Origin: an uncultured Bacilli bacterium
GTDB lineage: Bacteria; Bacillota_I; Bacilli_A; RF39; UBA660
Direction of reading: 5' to 3'
DNA: 64,000 nt
Assembly (NCBI GenBank): GCA_934101575.1
Contig: CAKORJ010000002.1
Coordinates: 124,001 to 188,000, forward strand
Part shown: in pieces, positions 7,746-16,296 of the stretch
Numbering within the stretch: the first letter of the stretch is position 1
How the letters are laid out: each line of letters starts with the position of its first letter
Program-made: the position numbers and the translations under genes
The notes under the pieces: generated by a model
Databases searched by the model: none
The model's input: only the letters and a program-made list of their open reading frames with translations
What the model was told of the DNA's origin: nothing

Positions 7746-9654
7746 AAAAGATTACGATTCTTCGGCTATTCAGGTTTTAGAAGGTTTAGAAGCAGTTCGT
7801 AAAAGACCTGGTATGTATATTGGTACTACTGGCGTTAGAGGGCTTCATCATTTAGTTTGGGAAATTGTTGATAACTCTATTGATGAGGCTTTAGCAGGAT
7901 ATTGTAATACTATTGAAATTACTATTGGTAAAGATAATACTATTACTGTTAAAGATAATGGACGTGGTATACCTGTTGATATTCACCCTAAAACAGGGCT
8001 ATCTACTGTTGAAACTGTTTTTACAGTATTACATGCTGGTGGAAAGTTTGGAGGCGGAGGATACAAGGTTTCTGGTGGATTGCACGGTGTTGGTGCATCT
8101 GTTGTAAATGCTTTGTCTTCATGGTTAGAAGTTACAGTTTATAAAAATGGTAAAGTTTATAAGCAAAGATATGTTGATGGTGGAAAAGCACAAGGAAGAC
8201 TTGAAGTTGTTGGTGAATGTTCTAGTGATAGAACTGGTACTACTGTTACTTTTAAGCCAGATCCTAGTGTTTTTGAGGAAACTACAGTATTTGATTATGA
8301 TACTTTACGACAAAGAATTAGGGAGCTTGCTTTTTTAAATAGAGATTTAAAGCTTATTTTAATTGATGAGCGTGAAGTTGATAAAAAAGATGAGTTTTTA
8401 TATGAAGGTGGCATTTCTGAGTATGTTAAGATGCTTAATACTAATAAAAGACCTATTCATGAAGATATAATTGATGTATCTGGTGTTGAAAAGGATATAT
8501 CTATTGAAGTGGCTATTCAATATAATGAGTCTTATTCTTCAAATATTTATTCTTTTGTTAATAATATAAATACTCATGAAGGTGGTACTCATGAGGATGG
8601 TGTAAGACTTGCACTTACTAGAATTTTGAATAAATATGCTAGAAGTATTAATGCTCTTAAGGAAAAGGATGATAATTTACTTGGTGATGATGTAAAGGAA
8701 GGAATAACAATGATTATTTCTTGTAAGCATCCTAATCCTCAATTTGAGGGTCAAACTAAGACTAAGCTTGGTAATATTGAAGTTAGACAAGTGGCTAATA
8801 AAATTTTTTCTGAGGGATTTGAGAGATTTTTGATGGAAAATCCTAATCAAGCTAAGGTTATTGTTCAAAAAGCTATTACTGCTTCTCATGCTAGAGTTGC
8901 TGCTAAACGTGCTAGAGAAACTACTAGACGTAAGGGTGATCTTGAAATTACTAATTTTTTTGGTAAGCTTACCGATTGTAAGAGTAAGGATCCTTCTGAA
9001 TCTGAGATTTTCTTAGTCGAAGGTGATTCTGCTGGTGGTTCTGCTAAGAAGGGTAGAGATTATATGACTCAGGCAATTTTACCTCTTCGTGGTAAGATTT
9101 TGAATGTTGAAAAGGCTAGACTTGATAGAGCTCTTGCTAATGAGGAAATCAGAACTATGATAACTGCTTTTGGTACTGGTATTGGTGATGATTTTGATCT
9201 TAGTAAACTTCGTTATGATAAGATTATTATTATGACCGATGCAGATGTTGATGGTTCTCATATTAGGGTTTTATTACTTACGTTATTTTATAGGTTTTTT
9301 AAACCTGTTGTTGATGCTGGTCATATTTATGCTGCTCAACCTCCTTTATTTAAAATTGTCCATGGTAAGACTATTAAGTATGTTTTGGATGAGAAGGAAC
9401 GTGATGAGTATTTAGAAACTTTGCCTTCTAATGCTAAGTATAATATTACACGTATGAAAGGTCTTGGTGAAATGGATGCGGAAGAGCTTAAGGATACTAC
9501 TATGGCGAAGGAAAATCGTATTCTTAGAAAGATAACTGTTGATGATGCTGCTTCTGCTGATGAGGTATTTAGACTTCTTATGGGAGAAGATGTTGAACCT
9601 AGACGTGATTTTATTGAAAAGAATGCAGTTTATGCTGATAATTTGGATATATAG
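7738..9654 (+). CDS. gyrB: DNA gyrase subunit B
   Basis: GyrB is the ATPase subunit of the supercoiling topoisomerase. The 638 residues give the normal length without an insertion. The GHKL ATPase N-terminus (SAIQVLEGLEAVRKRPGMYIG; EIVDNSIDEA; GGLHGVGASVVNALS) and the TOPRIM motifs (EGDSAGGSA, DADVDGSHI) are visible. It overlaps recF and is 11 nt from gyrA with an AGGAGG site between, so recF-gyrB-gyrA is one unit. Confidence 0.98.
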   Translation: MNEKDYDSSAIQVLEGLEAVRKRPGMYIGTTGVRGLHHLVWEIVDNSIDEALAGYCNTIEITIGKDNTITVKDNGRGIPVDIHPKTGLSTVETVFTVLHAGGKFGGGGYKVSGGLHGVGASVVNALSSWLEVTVYKNGKVYKQRYVDGGKAQGRLEVVGECSSDRTGTTVTFKPDPSVFEETTVFDYDTLRQRIRELAFLNRDLKLILIDEREVDKKDEFLYEGGISEYVKMLNTNKRPIHEDIIDVSGVEKDISIEVAIQYNESYSSNIYSFVNNINTHEGGTHEDGVRLALTRILNKYARSINALKEKDDNLLGDDVKEGITMIISCKHPNPQFEGQTKTKLGNIEVRQVANKIFSEGFERFLMENPNQAKVIVQKAITASHARVAAKRARETTRRKGDLEITNFFGKLTDCKSKDPSESEIFLVEGDSAGGSAKKGRDYMTQAILPLRGKILNVEKARLDRALANEEIRTMITAFGTGIGDDFDLSKLRYDKIIIMTDADVDGSHIRVLLLTLFYRFFKPVVDAGHIYAAQPPLFKIVHGKTIKYVLDEKERDEYLETLPSNAKYNITRMKGLGEMDAEELKDTTMAKENRILRKITVDDAASADEVFRLLMGEDVEPRRDFIEKNAVYADNLDI

Positions 9655-9665
9655 GAGGGTAAGTA

Positions 9666-12119
9666 ATGGATAGATTAGAAGAAAATAATATTGTTAATGA
9701 AGTTAAAAAGTCTTTTTTAGACTATTCTATGAGTGTTATTGTTGCTCGTGCTTTACCTGATCTTCGGGATGGGTTAAAGCCTGTTCATCGTCGTATTTTG
9801 TATTCGATGTTTGATTCAGGATATATGCCTGATAAAGGTCATCGTAAATGTGCTAGAATAGTTGGGGATGTTATGGGTAAGTATCATCCTCATGGTGATA
9901 GTTCTATTTATGAAGCTATGGTTAGAATGGCCCAGGATTTTAGTTATCGTTATATGCTTGTTGATGGTCATGGTAACTTTGGTAATATGGATGGTGATGG
10001 TGCTGCAGCAATGCGTTATACAGAGGCTAGATTATCTAAGATTAGTTTGGAACTTTTAAGAGATTTAAATAAAAATACTGTTGATTTTATTCCGAACTTT
10101 GACGAGGAAGAAAAAGAACCTGTTGTATTACCAAGTAGATTTCCTAATATTTTGGTTAATGGTACTATGGGAATTGCTGTTGGAATGGCTACTAATATTC
10201 CTCCTCATAATTTGAGAGAAGTTGTTAATGGTTGTATTGCTTATATTGATAATAATGATATTACACTTGATGAGTTGATGCATTATATTAAGGGTCCTGA
10301 TTTTCCAACTGGTGCTATTATTTTAGGAAATAGTGGTATTAGAAAAGCTTATGAAACTGGTCGTGGCACTATCACTGTTAGGTGTAGGGCTGAAATTGAG
10401 GAGACTGGTCATAGAAGTAGGATTGTTATTTCTGAGATTCCTTATGGTCTTAATACTATGGATTTAAAGAACCGTATTGCTTCTTTGGTTAGAGATAAGA
10501 TTTTGGATGGAATTGCTGATTATCACGAGGAGAATGGTAGTGATTTTGGTGTAAAAATTGTTATTACTCTTAAGAAGGATGCAAATGCTAATGTTGTTTT
10601 GAATAATTTATATAAACATACTCAGCTTCAAAATACTTTTGGGATTATTTTACTTATGCTTGATCAGGGTGTTCCTAAGCTTTTAGGACTTAAGGATATA
10701 ATATCTAAGTATATTGATCATCAAAAGGAAGTTGTTATTCGTCGTACTAAATTTGATTTAGATAAGGCTCTTGCTAAAGCTCATATTTTAGAGGGTTATA
10801 AGATTGCTCTTGATCATTTGGATGATTTTATTAAGATTATTCGTGAAAGTGAGAGTGATGTAATAGCTAAGGATAGGCTTAAAAACTTATATGCTATAAG
10901 TGATGCTCAGGCTGATGCTATTTTAGAGCTTAAATTACGTCGTTTGACAGGTTTAGAAAGAGATAAGATTGAACGTGATTTAGCTGAAACTCTTAAGTTG
11001 ATTGAAGAACTTCGTGGTATTCTTGGTAGTGAGGATAAAGTTAATGAGATTATTAAGAATGAAATGAAGGAAATTGCTGACAAATATGGTGATGAACGTC
11101 GTACTAGCATTGATATGACTGCTATTGATTATATTGAAGATGAGTCTTTGATACCTAATGATGATATTATTGTTTCTATGACTAGAAATGGTTATATTAA
11201 ACGTTTGGTTTCTGATACTTATAGAAGTCAAAATCGTGGTGGTGTAGGCATCAAGGGTATGGCTACTAATGATGAGGATATTGTTGAAAAGTTAATTAAT
11301 TGTGACAGTCATGATTATTTATTGTTCTTTAGTAACTTTGGTAAGGTTTATCGTATTAAGTGTTATGAATTACCTGAATTTAGTAGGCAATCTAAAGGTG
11401 TTCCTATTGTTAATATCTTGCCTTTGGATAAGGGTGAGGTTATTAAGGCTATTATTCCTGTTAAAAAGGATGAGGAGAGTAAATATTTAGTTTTCTTTAC
11501 TGAAAAAGGTCTTGTTAAAAGGACTGATATTTCTGAATTTAATTCTATTAGGAAGAATGGTAAGATTGCTATTAGTTTGAAGGATGATGATGAGCTTATT
11601 GGTGTTAAGAAAACTAGTGGTTCTGATAAAATTATTATTGCTTCTAATGTTGGAAGAATGGTAAGATTTAATGAAACAGATGTTCGTGTTATGGGTCGTG
11701 GAGCCTCTGGTGTCAAGGGTATTGATTTAATTGATGCTAAGGTGATTGGTGCTGAAGTTGTTAATAACTCTGAATTGATATTAGTTGTTACTGAAAAGGG
11801 TTATGGAAAGAAAACTGATGTTAATGAATATCGTTTAACTCATCGTGGCAGTAAAGGGGTTAAAGCTCTTAATATTACTGATAAGAATGGATTGATTGTT
11901 GCATTTAAGTCTGTTATTGGTGATGAAGATATTATTATTACTACTGATGAGGGTACAATAATTAGACTTGATGTTGATAATGTATCTACTTTAAGAAGAA
12001 ATACTCAAGGTGTTAGATTAATGCATCTTAAGGATAAGCAATTTGTTACTTCTGTTACTGTTCTTGCTAAACAAGATGAAGATAATATTGATGAAAATGA
12101 GAATGTTTCTATTGAATAA
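9666..12119 (+). CDS. gyrA: DNA gyrase subunit A
   Basis: GyrA cuts and rejoins DNA. The 817-residue protein has the start SFLDYSMSVIVARALPDLRDGLKPVHRRIL and the catalytic Tyr in AAMRYTEARL near residue 120. The quinolone-region motif GKYHPHGDSSIYEAMVR is typical, with Ser at the position corresponding to E. coli S83. The C-terminal half holds beta-pinwheel repeats with a GyrA-box-like QNRGGVGIKG. The stop lies inside the terminator stem and 26 nt before the first parS site. Confidence 0.98.
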   Translation: MDRLEENNIVNEVKKSFLDYSMSVIVARALPDLRDGLKPVHRRILYSMFDSGYMPDKGHRKCARIVGDVMGKYHPHGDSSIYEAMVRMAQDFSYRYMLVDGHGNFGNMDGDGAAAMRYTEARLSKISLELLRDLNKNTVDFIPNFDEEEKEPVVLPSRFPNILVNGTMGIAVGMATNIPPHNLREVVNGCIAYIDNNDITLDELMHYIKGPDFPTGAIILGNSGIRKAYETGRGTITVRCRAEIEETGHRSRIVISEIPYGLNTMDLKNRIASLVRDKILDGIADYHEENGSDFGVKIVITLKKDANANVVLNNLYKHTQLQNTFGIILLMLDQGVPKLLGLKDIISKYIDHQKEVVIRRTKFDLDKALAKAHILEGYKIALDHLDDFIKIIRESESDVIAKDRLKNLYAISDAQADAILELKLRRLTGLERDKIERDLAETLKLIEELRGILGSEDKVNEIIKNEMKEIADKYGDERRTSIDMTAIDYIEDESLIPNDDIIVSMTRNGYIKRLVSDTYRSQNRGGVGIKGMATNDEDIVEKLINCDSHDYLLFFSNFGKVYRIKCYELPEFSRQSKGVPIVNILPLDKGEVIKAIIPVKKDEESKYLVFFTEKGLVKRTDISEFNSIRKNGKIAISLKDDDELIGVKKTSGSDKIIIASNVGRMVRFNETDVRVMGRGASGVKGIDLIDAKVIGAEVVNNSELILVVTEKGYGKKTDVNEYRLTHRGSKGVKALNITDKNGLIVAFKSVIGDEDIIITTDEGTIIRLDVDNVSTLRRNTQGVRLMHLKDKQFVTSVTVLAKQDEDNIDENENVSIE

Positions 12120-12144
12120 TGTTTCATAGAAACGTTCTTTTTTT
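12101..12144 (+). terminator. gyrA terminator
   Basis: GAATGTTTCTAT (12101-12112) pairs with ATAGAAACGTTC (12126-12137; one G-U pair), followed by seven T. The 5' arm lies within the gyrA coding end. The adjacent parS-like site partly shares the AACGTT sequence. Confidence 0.75.
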
Positions 12145-12145
12145 A

Positions 12146-12161
12146 TGTTTCACGTGAAACG
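12146..12161. promoter_or_regulatory. parS site 1 (15 of 16 bases)
   Basis: TGTTTCACGTGAAACG differs from the ParB/Spo0J consensus TGTTTCACGTGAAACA only in the last base. ParB binding here would seed segregation complexes and SMC loading. Confidence 0.85.
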
Positions 12162-12332
12162 TTGCTTTTTTTATCACTATTATATAATTGTTAATAAGTT
12201 ATATTTTATTTGAATATAACTTATTTTTTTCACTTAAGTGTTTATTTTAGTATATGTTATGTTTATTTTTTATGTTTTATTTGAAGTGTATTTGTAATAA
12301 TTACTGTATTGTATTGTTAATAATTATAAATT

Positions 12333-12346
12333 ATTTCCCGGGAAAT
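12333..12346. promoter_or_regulatory. Noc-binding site 1
   Basis: ATTTCCCGGGAAAT is a perfect palindrome identical to the B. subtilis Noc-binding consensus. The flanks extend the palindrome to 18 bp. Noc is the nucleoid-occlusion paralogue of ParB. Confidence 0.85.
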
Positions 12347-12524
12347 AATTTTATTATTTATTTTTTTGTAGTGTAGCAATAGTTAGTATTTATAAAATAT
12401 TGTACAAAAGTAGTATATTTGATTACGGTTTATGTTTTAATTATTATTTATTTGAGATGATTTCCTAGAATATAATAAGTTCTGTATTAATAATTAGAAT
12501 ATATTGTTTAAATTGTTTAATTTA

Positions 12525-12540
12525 TGTTTCACGTGAAACA
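12525..12540. promoter_or_regulatory. parS site 2 (perfect)
   Basis: TGTTTCACGTGAAACA, an exact match to the parS consensus, extended by one palindromic base on each side. Confidence 0.92.
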
Positions 12541-12644
12541 TAGTTATTATTAATTTAATTGTGAATTTAATTTTTTATTTTATTAATTCAGGTTTTAGTA
12601 TGGTATATTTATCAATAATGTTGTTATTTATTGTAATTAATATT

Positions 12645-12658
12645 ATTTCCCGGGAAAT
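12645..12658. promoter_or_regulatory. Noc-binding site 2
   Basis: Perfect ATTTCCCGGGAAAT, in direct-repeat copy 1. Confidence 0.85.
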
Positions 12659-12744
12659 AATTTGTTGCTCTTAATTTAATTTGAGTAGTATAATTGTATT
12701 AGTTTTTTATATTCGATTTAAATTAGGGGGTTAAATTTTAGGTA

Positions 12745-12760
12745 TGTTTCACGTGAAACA
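12745..12760. promoter_or_regulatory. parS site 3 (perfect)
   Basis: Exact TGTTTCACGTGAAACA in direct-repeat copy 1, 12 bp upstream of the -35 element of the SRP RNA promoter. ParB spreading could therefore affect that promoter. Confidence 0.92.
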
Positions 12761-12771
12761 TAGTAATACTA

Positions 12772-12800
12772 TTGACTTAGAATTTGTTTTAATATATAAT
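12772..12800 (+). promoter_or_regulatory. sigma-A promoter of the SRP RNA gene
   Basis: TTGACT (12772-12777) and TATAAT (12795-12800) with a 17-bp spacer, ending 7 nt before the predicted RNA start. This is the cleanest vegetative promoter in the window, as expected for a stable RNA. Confidence 0.85.
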
Positions 12801-12806
12801 TTTATT

Positions 12807-12886
12807 AGTGCAACACATATGGTTGAACTAGGTCAGGATCGGAAGATAGCAGCCTTAAAATCCTCTATGTGTGTGCACTTTTTTTT
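12807..12886 (+). ncRNA. ffs: signal recognition particle RNA (4.5S/scRNA, short form)
   Basis: The RNA scaffold of SRP, which binds Ffh. The conserved apical loop is present (GGTCAGGATCGGAAGATAGC, then AGCC), and the ends pair (GTGCA ... TGCAC, CACATA ... TATGTG) to form one long hairpin. It ends in eight T. At ~80 nt it is the short bacterial form without an Alu domain. Its position upstream of tadA and dnaX matches Bacilli. The T run directly abuts the tadA ribosome site. Confidence 0.93.
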
Positions 12887-12895
12887 GGAGGTTTT

Positions 12896-13312
12896 ATGTG
12901 TGACTTTATGAATTTAGCTATTGCTGAGGCTAAGAAAGCTAGCAGCGAGAATAATGTCCCTGTTGGTGCTGTTATTGTGAAAGATAATAATATAATTGCT
13001 TGTGCTCATAATACTAAAAATTCTTCTAATATTTCTGTTAATCATGCTGAAATTTTGTGTATTATGGAAGCATGTAAGATTTTAAATTCATGGTATTTAG
13101 ATGATTGTGATATTTATGTTACATTAAAACCATGTGATATGTGTTTAAATGCTATTGCTGAATCTCGTATTAGAAAAGTTTATTATTTATTGGAATCTAA
13201 TTATGATAATAATTTAGCTAGGAATAGGGATGTGATTAAATTTAAAAAGATTCCAGATTTGTATAAATACAATAATATATTAAGTTCTTTTTTTGATGAA
13301 CTACGTAAATGA
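12896..13312 (+). CDS. tadA: tRNA-specific adenosine deaminase TadA
   Basis: TadA converts A34 to inosine in tRNA-Arg(ACG). I start at ATG 12896 (MCDFMNLAIAEAKKA) after GGAGG; an in-frame upstream start lies inside the SRP RNA. The 138 residues carry the deaminase zinc motifs HAE (in NHAEILCIMEAC) and PCDMC, plus the PVGAVIV strand. A parS site follows the stop codon immediately. Confidence 0.93.
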   Translation: MCDFMNLAIAEAKKASSENNVPVGAVIVKDNNIIACAHNTKNSSNISVNHAEILCIMEACKILNSWYLDDCDIYVTLKPCDMCLNAIAESRIRKVYYLLESNYDNNLARNRDVIKFKKIPDLYKYNNILSSFFDELRK

Positions 13313-13328
13313 TGTTTCACGTGAAACA
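13313..13328. promoter_or_regulatory. parS site 4 (perfect)
   Basis: Exact TGTTTCACGTGAAACA beginning at the base after the tadA stop codon. Confidence 0.92.
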
Positions 13329-13407
13329 TTGTTTTTTTTGTACATATAGTTTTACTTGTTGATAAATAGTGATATTATTGTTTTTTTTGGTATATTTTCT
13401 GTGTATA

Positions 13408-13423
13408 TGTTTCACGTGAAACA
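13408..13423. promoter_or_regulatory. parS site 5 (perfect)
   Basis: Exact TGTTTCACGTGAAACA; corresponds in position to parS site 2 of the first duplicated block. Confidence 0.92.
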
Positions 13424-13505
13424 TAGTTGTTATTATTTAAGTTATTGAGTTGGGCTTTATGGGGTATATTTATTAATAATGTTGTTATTTATTGTGATTA
13501 AAATT

Positions 13506-13519
13506 ATTTCCCGGGAAAT
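13506..13519. promoter_or_regulatory. Noc-binding site 3
   Basis: Perfect ATTTCCCGGGAAAT in direct-repeat copy 2. Confidence 0.85.
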
Positions 13520-13605
13520 AATTTGTTGCTCTTAATTTAATTTGAGTAGTATAATTGTATTAGTTTTTTATATTCGATTTAAATTAGGGGTTTAAATTTT
13601 AGGTA

Positions 13606-13621
13606 TGTTTCACGTGAAACA
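13606..13621. promoter_or_regulatory. parS site 6 (perfect)
   Basis: Exact TGTTTCACGTGAAACA in direct-repeat copy 2, about 85 bp upstream of dnaX. Confidence 0.92.
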
Positions 13622-13707
13622 TAGTAATTTTTCTTTTATATTTGATTTGTTGCTCTATATTATTTGTGTTATAATATAATAGATTTATCTTTTTAGGGGG
13701 TGTCCTT

Positions 13708-15336
13708 ATGGAATATGTTGCTTTATATAGAAAGTATAGGCCAAAAAAGTTGGATGAGATTTATGGTCAAAAGTATATTGTTGATATTGTTAAAAATTCT
13801 GTTGTAAGTGATAGATTTTTTCATGCTTATTTGTTTTCTGGCCCACGTGGTACTGGTAAAACTACTATTGCTAAATTGATCTCAAAAATTGTTAATTGTT
13901 CTAATTTGAATGGCTATGATCCGTGTGATCAATGTGATAGTTGTAGATTATTTAATGAAAAAAGTAATCCTGATATAGTTGAAATTGATGCTGCTTCTAA
14001 TAATGGTGTTGATGAGATTAGAAGTATTAGAGAGAAAGCTATGTTGATGCCTAGTGTTTCGAAATATAAAGTGTATATAATTGATGAGGTTCATATGTTG
14101 TCTGTTAGTGCGTTTAATGCTTTGTTAAAAACTTTGGAAGAACCTCCTAAGCATGTAATATTTATTTTGGCTACTACTGAACTTGATAGAGTTCCTGAAA
14201 CCATTGTTTCTAGATGTCAATGTTATGATTTTAAAAGAATTAGTGTAGATGAAATTGAAAAATGTTTAAAAAATATTTGCGAATGTGAAAATTTTACTGT
14301 TGACCAAGAAGTTTTAAAATTGATTGCTGTTCATTGCAATGGTGGTCTGAGAGATTCTATTGGATTGCTTGATAAATTAGTTTCTTATTCTGATAATATT
14401 ACTGTTGATTTGTTTTATGATGTTGTTGGCTTGATTAGTAATGATGTTATATATGATATTTACAGTGGAATTCTTGATGGAAACATAAAATTAGTTTATG
14501 AAATGATTGAAAAAATGGTAAATTCTGGAAAAAGTGTTGAGTCTATTACTGAACAAATACTTGAATATTTGAAAGAATCTGTTGTTAATAAAACTAATAA
14601 GTTTTTCGATTCTACTATAAAAATGATTGAGGGATTTAGTGATATTGCGTATGCTATTAAGTTTTCTAGTAATGCTTTGTTAATATTTGAAATAGGTGTT
14701 TTGAAGATTATTAATAGTTTGGGTGATACTAAAATTATTTCCCGGGAAATAATGTCTGATGAAAATGTTGCTAGTTCTGATGCAGAGTCAAAGTCTGATG
14801 ATAAAGATTTAAAATTGGAAAAAGTTGCTGAATCTAAAGACGAACAAATGGTTGCTAAAGTTGTTGAAAAGTTTGATATTATTATAAATAATGCTTTTGC
14901 TTTAGCTAATAAAGAATTGAAAAATAATATTGTTAATAAGTGGAGTGGCTTTTATGATTATGTTCATAACAGAGAGTTTTCTTCGATTGTTTCTTATTTT
15001 TTAGATTCTACTGTACAGGTTGTTGGGGAGAAAGATGTTATTATTTCTGCAGATTATCAATCTGTTATTGATAATGCTGTTCAAAATTTGACTAAGTTAG
15101 AACTTTTATTTAATTTGGTTATGGGAAAGTTTTATAATTTGGCTTTTGTTCTTTCAGATGATTGGATTAAGCTTAGAGATAAATATGTATCTGATGTTAA
15201 ATCTGGAAAAAATTATAATTATATAGAAACAAATGTTGAAAAAAATGTTATAATTGATGATAAGACGAGTGATTTGCCAGAAATTGTTAAAACTGCTAAT
15301 AATGTTTTTGGTGATGATATTGTTGAAATTAAGTGA
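13708..15336 (+). CDS. dnaX: DNA polymerase III subunits gamma/tau
   Basis: Clamp-loader ATPase and polymerase-organising subunit. The 542 residues are normal for Gram-positive DnaX. MEYVALYRKYRPKKLDEIYGQ opens the AAA+ core, followed by Walker A GPRGTGKTT, the zinc module CDQCDSCRLF and Walker B IIDEVHML. The less conserved tau tail starts near residue 340. A perfect Noc-binding site is embedded at 14737-14750, at the junction between the conserved core and the tail. It leads the ybaB-recR-bofA-holB operon. Confidence 0.96.
   Translation: MEYVALYRKYRPKKLDEIYGQKYIVDIVKNSVVSDRFFHAYLFSGPRGTGKTTIAKLISKIVNCSNLNGYDPCDQCDSCRLFNEKSNPDIVEIDAASNNGVDEIRSIREKAMLMPSVSKYKVYIIDEVHMLSVSAFNALLKTLEEPPKHVIFILATTELDRVPETIVSRCQCYDFKRISVDEIEKCLKNICECENFTVDQEVLKLIAVHCNGGLRDSIGLLDKLVSYSDNITVDLFYDVVGLISNDVIYDIYSGILDGNIKLVYEMIEKMVNSGKSVESITEQILEYLKESVVNKTNKFFDSTIKMIEGFSDIAYAIKFSSNALLIFEIGVLKIINSLGDTKIISREIMSDENVASSDAESKSDDKDLKLEKVAESKDEQMVAKVVEKFDIIINNAFALANKELKNNIVNKWSGFYDYVHNREFSSIVSYFLDSTVQVVGEKDVIISADYQSVIDNAVQNLTKLELLFNLVMGKFYNLAFVLSDDWIKLRDKYVSDVKSGKNYNYIETNVEKNVIIDDKTSDLPEIVKTANNVFGDDIVEIK
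14737..14750. promoter_or_regulatory. Noc-binding site 4, inside dnaX
   Basis: Perfect ATTTCCCGGGAAAT within the coding sequence (codons for IISREIMS), in the variable linker where sequence constraint is low. Confidence 0.75.
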
Positions 15337-15353
15337 TTTAGGAGGAATTATTT

Positions 15354-15656
15354 ATGAATATGCAAGCTTTAATGAAACAAGCTCAGGCTATGCAAAAGGA
15401 TATTACAAATATAAAAAACGAAATAGATTCATCTGTTTTTGAAGGAAAGAGTTCTCTTGTAAAGGTTGAAGTAATGGGAACTAAGGAAATTAAAAGTGTT
15501 AAAATTGATTCTGATGCTAAAGATTTGATATCTGATGATATTTCTATGCTTGAGGATATGATTGTTTTGGCTATAAATGATGCTTTTGCTAAAGTTGATG
15601 ATGCAACTTCTAAGAAGATGGGTAAGTATTCTAGTATGATGCCAGGTTTGATGTAA
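15354..15656 (+). CDS. ybaB: nucleoid-associated protein YbaB/EbfC family
   Basis: Small dimeric DNA-binding protein of the dnaX-recR operon. The 100 residues begin MNMQALMKQAQAMQKDI and end KMGKYSSMMPGLM, the family's typical ends. AGGAGG precedes the ATG. recR starts two bases after its stop. Confidence 0.94.
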   Translation: MNMQALMKQAQAMQKDITNIKNEIDSSVFEGKSSLVKVEVMGTKEIKSVKIDSDAKDLISDDISMLEDMIVLAINDAFAKVDDATSKKMGKYSSMMPGLM

Positions 15657-15657
15657 T

Positions 15658-16260
15658 ATGTATCCAAGGTGTATTGATGATTTAATTGATAATTTTAAAA
15701 AATTTCCTGGTGTTGGTCAAAAATCAGCGGAAAGAATGGCTTTTTCTGTTCTTTCTGATTTTGATAGTGATGATGTTGAATTTTTTAGGGATAGTTTGAT
15801 TGCTGTAAAAAATGATATAAAGAATTGCAGTGTTTGCAATTGTATTACTGATGGTGATTTATGTTTTGTTTGCAGTGATACTACAAGATTATCTGATACT
15901 TTAATTGTTGTAGAAAACTCAAAAGATGTTTTTTTACTTGAAAAAATGGGAAATTTTAATGGTTATTATCATGTTTTAGGGGGTCTTATTTCTCCTTTTG
16001 ATGATATTGGACCTTCTGATATTAATTTAGATAGTCTTTTTAATAGGGTTAAAAAATCTAAAGTTAAGGAACTGATTTTTGTTACTAGATCTGGTATTGA
16101 AGCCGATACTACTATTTTGTATATTAAGAAGTTTTTATCTGATTTTGATGTTGTAATTTCTAGGATAGCTAATGGAGTTCCTGTTGGAGCAGATATGGAT
16201 TATATTGATTCATTAACTTTGGAATTGGCATTGCAAAATCGAAAAGAGGTTTTAGACTAA
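15658..16260 (+). CDS. recR: recombination mediator RecR
   Basis: RecR acts with RecO/RecF in gap repair. The 200 residues show the helix-hairpin-helix region (LIDNFKKFPGVGQKSAERMAF), a four-Cys zinc finger (CSVCNC ... CFVC), and a TOPRIM domain (LIVVENSKDV, NGVPVGADMDYID). No separate ribosome site is seen, so it is likely translated by coupling to ybaB. Confidence 0.96.
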   Translation: MYPRCIDDLIDNFKKFPGVGQKSAERMAFSVLSDFDSDDVEFFRDSLIAVKNDIKNCSVCNCITDGDLCFVCSDTTRLSDTLIVVENSKDVFLLEKMGNFNGYYHVLGGLISPFDDIGPSDINLDSLFNRVKKSKVKELIFVTRSGIEADTTILYIKKFLSDFDVVISRIANGVPVGADMDYIDSLTLELALQNRKEVLD

Positions 16261-16296
16261 TTTTTTAATACATATATTTTTTTGAGGTGTTTTTTT

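Larger units (their letters stand above)
12602..12767. repeat. 166-bp direct repeat, copy 1 (Noc site plus parS)
   Basis: This segment recurs at 13463-13628 at a constant offset of 861 bp, with four base differences by eye and no indel. Each copy contains one Noc site and one parS site 100 bp apart. The copies bracket the SRP RNA gene and tadA, which suggests a tandem duplication that includes the segregation sites. Confidence 0.9.
12145..12771. other. non-coding parS/Noc-site region between gyrA and the SRP RNA gene
   Basis: No ORF with a ribosome site was seen on either strand across this ~630-bp extremely AT-rich stretch. Its recognisable content is palindromic protein sites (three parS, two Noc sites) and the first copy of a 166-bp direct repeat. 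Individual sites are listed separately. Confidence 0.8.
13463..13628. repeat. 166-bp direct repeat, copy 2 (Noc site plus parS)
   Basis: Second copy of 12602-12767, containing Noc site 3 and parS 6. After the shared segment the copies diverge: copy 1 continues into the SRP RNA promoter and copy 2 into the dnaX leader. Confidence 0.9.
13329..13707. other. non-coding parS/Noc-site region between tadA and dnaX
   Basis: About 380 bp without a supportable ORF. It contains parS 5, Noc site 3 and parS 6, spaced 95-100 bp apart, and direct-repeat copy 2. The dnaX ribosome site (AGGGGGTG) closes it; TATAAT about 13673-13678 may be the dnaX -10. Confidence 0.75.

Noticed and set aside
12869..12895. 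Longer N-terminus for TadA starting inside the SRP RNA
   Set aside because: It would translate the RNA's 3' arm and terminator; the ATG at 12896 has the GGAGG site.
12145..13707. Regularly spaced palindromes as a CRISPR array
   Set aside because: Spacing is ~100 bp and irregular, there are no 28-37 bp repeats with unique spacers, and the palindromes match parS and Noc sites exactly.
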